8,234 nt of DNA from Chloroflexota bacterium. GTDB taxonomy: Bacteria > Chloroflexota > Dehalococcoidia > UBA3495. Positions 6,276-8,234 of this stretch are shown here, in pieces (position 1 is the first letter of the stretch; every line of letters begins with the position of its first letter). The stretch is taken from contig JACZXN010000058.1 in the NCBI GenBank assembly GCA_022571575.1, forward strand, positions 1-8,234, read 5' to 3'. A program made the translations under genes and the position numbers. The notes beneath the pieces are model-generated. The model was not told the origin of the DNA, ran no database searches, and saw only the letters and a list, made by a program, of their open reading frames with translations.

Positions 6276-8111
6276 GTGGCATACCAGCCCATCGAGAACT
6301 ATGGAGTAGTGGGAAATATGCGCACCGTCGCGCTGGTCGGTATCAATGGGTCCATCGATTGGTTCTGCTGCCCTAAATTCGACTCGCCCAGCATCTTCGG
6401 CGCCATCCTCGACGAGAAGAAGGGTGGGTATTTCAAGATCGCGCCGGTCCAAGATGGGGCAACCCACAAACAACTCTACTGGCCGGAAACCAACGTTTTG
6501 ATCACGCGGTTCCTCTCGCCCGGCGGGGTCGCCGAAGTCATCGACTTCATGCCGGTGGACTATCACGGGCACGAGCATGAGGTGAATCAACTGATCCGGA
6601 GGGTAAACATAGTCCGCGGGACCATGGCCCTCCGGATGGAGTGCTTCCCGGCCACCAATTACGGCCGGGACGAGCACGAGGTCCAGATGAACGAGTGCGG
6701 CGCGATGTTTCTGTCGCCCGGCATCAGGATCCAACTTTCCACCACCATGCCCCTGGTCCAGCAAGGCAGTGGCGTGGTGTGCGATTTCACGCTCCATGAG
6801 GGCCAGACGCTCACCTTCTCCATCGCCGAGATAGAAGACCAGGCAGACGTCGGATTCAAGTTTTCCGAGGAGGAGAGCGAGCACCTCTTCGAGGAGACCG
6901 TGGATTACTGGCGGAATTGGCTTTCTCAGTCCACCTACCGGGGCCGGTGGCGGGAGATGGTGGAACGGTCGGCCCTGGTGCTCAAACTTCTCACCTACGA
7001 GCCCACCGGGGCGATCGTCGCGGCGCCCACCTGCAGTCTGCCCGAGGGCATCGGCGGCGAGCGCAACTGGGATTACCGCTACACCTGGATCCGGGACGCC
7101 GCCTTCACCGTGTACGCCCTGATGCGTATCGGTTTCACCGAATCGGCCGGGAAGTTCATGGGCTGGATCGAAGCCCGGGCCGCGGAGGCCAACGAGGACG
7201 GCTCCCTTCAGATAATGTACGGCATCGACGGCCGCCACGATCTAACAGAGGAGACGCTGACCCACCTGGAGGGCTACAAAGGGTCCAGCCCCGTCAGGGT
7301 GGGTAACGGCGCGTACGGCCAGGTCCAGTTGGACATCTACGGCGAGTTGATGGACTCGGTATACCTTTACAACAAGTACGGCACGCCCATCTCCTACGAC
7401 TTTTGGACCCACCTCAGCCGGCTCACCGATTGGGTGGTGGACAATTGGCGGCGTCCCGACGAGGGCATCTGGGAGGTGCGGGGTGGGCAGCAGCACTTTG
7501 TCTACTCCAAGCTGATGTGCTGGGTCGCCATCGACCGGGCCATCCGGTTGGCGAACAAACGTTCCTTCCCCGCCGACCTGGCGCGGTGGCACGCCGCCCG
7601 CGATGAGATATACCAGGAGATCATGGAGAAGGGCTGGAGCGAGGAGCGGCAAGCGTTTGTTCAGGCCTATGACAGCGACAGCCTGGACGCCTCCAATCTG
7701 ATGATGCCCCTGGTCTTCTTCATGGCGCCCAGCGACCCCAGGATGCTCAAGACCCTGGACGCCATCGACCGCTCTCCGGCCAACGGCGGGTTGGTGTCCA
7801 ACAGCCTGGTCTACCGGTACGACGTCAACAAGACCGACGACGGGCTGACGGGGGAAGAAGGGAGTTTCAACATCTGCACCTTCTGGCTGGTGGAGGCGAT
7901 GACCCGGGCCGGTCAGGCCGACCGGAGCCGCCTCAACAAAGCGCGGCTGATGTTCGAAAAGATGCTCAGCTACGCCAACCACCTGGGGCTGTATTCCGAG
8001 CAGATCGGGACCAGCGGCGAGGCCTTGGGAAACTTCCCCCAGGCATTCACCCACCTGGGCTTGATCAGCGCCGCCTACAACCTGGACCGGGCCCTTGGGG
8101 GGAAGCCGTGA
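6276..8111 (+). CDS. Glycoside hydrolase family 15 protein (trehalase or glucoamylase type)
   Basis: This 611-residue protein is full length for bacterial GH15 enzymes of the mycobacterial trehalase/archaeal glucoamylase type. An N-terminal beta-sandwich domain (about 1-215) opens with [37 protein letters not shown] (6-42), a hallmark of the group. A linker leads into the (alpha/alpha)6 barrel from about 225. Substrate-site motifs are [18 protein letters not shown] (260-277), [18 protein letters not shown] (397-414) with probable general acid E400, and [15 protein letters not shown] (527-541). LYSEQIG (572-578) carries probable general base E575 and is followed by [13 protein letters not shown] (585-597). 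Both catalytic Glu are present, so it should be active as an inverting alpha-glucosidase that releases beta-glucose. Trehalose and small alpha-glucans are both possible substrates, which motifs alone do not separate. There is no signal peptide, so it is intracellular. It starts with GTG behind a strong GAGGAGG site, 36 bases after the M24 gene, and closes the gene block. Confidence 0.92.
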   Translation: MAYQPIENYGVVGNMRTVALVGINGSIDWFCCPKFDSPSIFGAILDEKKGGYFKIAPVQDGATHKQLYWPETNVLITRFLSPGGVAEVIDFMPVDYHGHEHEVNQLIRRVNIVRGTMALRMECFPATNYGRDEHEVQMNECGAMFLSPGIRIQLSTTMPLVQQGSGVVCDFTLHEGQTLTFSIAEIEDQADVGFKFSEEESEHLFEETVDYWRNWLSQSTYRGRWREMVERSALVLKLLTYEPTGAIVAAPTCSLPEGIGGERNWDYRYTWIRDAAFTVYALMRIGFTESAGKFMGWIEARAAEANEDGSLQIMYGIDGRHDLTEETLTHLEGYKGSSPVRVGNGAYGQVQLDIYGELMDSVYLYNKYGTPISYDFWTHLSRLTDWVVDNWRRPDEGIWEVRGGQQHFVYSKLMCWVAIDRAIRLANKRSFPADLARWHAARDEIYQEIMEKGWSEERQAFVQAYDSDSLDASNLMMPLVFFMAPSDPRMLKTLDAIDRSPANGGLVSNSLVYRYDVNKTDDGLTGEEGSFNICTFWLVEAMTRAGQADRSRLNKARLMFEKMLSYANHLGLYSEQIGTSGEALGNFPQAFTHLGLISAAYNLDRALGGKP

Positions 8112-8234
8112 CCAGCTTTTAGGATCAGTGGCAACCGACGCCTCCATGGATAAGAGAGCGGATCAGCTGCCGAACGCCTAACGCAATGCGCAGCCGTGGG
8201 GCCTGAACCCCCGACAAGCGTAAGGAGACTAGGT

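Noticed and set aside
6210..8147. Two long minus-strand open frames (6210-7238 and 7242-8147) covering the whole GH15 gene
   Set aside because: They are the antisense shadow of a strongly supported GH15 gene in GC-rich DNA. Their translations are low-complexity in Gly, Pro, His and Val and show no recognisable domain.
8194..8234. Hairpin GGGG-CCTGAA-CCCC resembling the T-arm of a minus-strand tRNA or tmRNA at the right edge
   Set aside because: Only four of five T-stem pairs form with a 7-base loop, no matching acceptor end or CCA complement lies in 8112-8194, and no anticodon stem pairs before the window ends. The 123-base tail shows no other supported feature.
1..8234. Search by eye for CRISPR repeats, insertion-sequence ends, integrases or transposases
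   Set aside because: No spaced direct repeats, terminal inverted repeats or mobile-element genes were seen; the block reads as ordinary chromosomal metabolic genes with uniform composition.

Overview
The window is a single co-directional block of seven protein genes on the + strand of a GC-rich (about 60% or more by eye) bacterial genome. No RNA gene, mobile element or CRISPR array is visible. Gene content suggests an environmental heterotroph rather than a model organism: an FdhA-like alcohol dehydrogenase, a cytoplasmic NHL beta-propeller, a glucose-1-dehydrogenase relative, a GMC flavoprotein, a stand-alone NAD(P)H-hydrate epimerase, a degenerate M24 protein and a GH15 glycosidase. I would guess Chloroflexota (Dehalococcoidia or SAR202-like) or an actinobacterium. 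That is a guess from style and content only; no phylogenetic marker is present.

Layout. 1-420: 3' end of a zinc-type dehydrogenase resembling glutathione-independent formaldehyde dehydrogenase. 472 (or more likely 481)-1485: NHL-repeat six-bladed propeller. 1486-1664: the only sizeable gap, with a GC-rich inverted repeat followed by an AT-richer stretch that may hold a terminator/operator and a promoter. 1665-2771: medium-chain dehydrogenase of the glucose 1-dehydrogenase type. 2810-4357: GMC oxidoreductase. 4387-5139: nnrE. 5136-6239: M24/creatinase-fold protein that has lost most metal ligands, overlapping nnrE by ATGA. 6276-8111: GH15 trehalase/glucoamylase-like enzyme. 8112-8234: noncoding tail with no supported feature.

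The last five genes (1665-8111) have gaps of 38, 29, -4 and 36 bases and probably form one operon. A reasonable, untested reading is a sugar oxidation unit. The GH15 enzyme would release glucose from trehalose or an alpha-glucan. The zinc dehydrogenase and the GMC flavoprotein would oxidise glucose or a derived sugar. NnrE would repair hydrated NAD(P)H produced where dehydrogenase flux is high. The M24-fold protein has no obvious place in this scheme and is the most unusual member: both canonical metal-binding Asp residues and one Glu are replaced, while a conserved His of the fold is kept. The zinc dehydrogenase is also unusual, with only one cysteine in the whole protein and therefore no structural zinc site.
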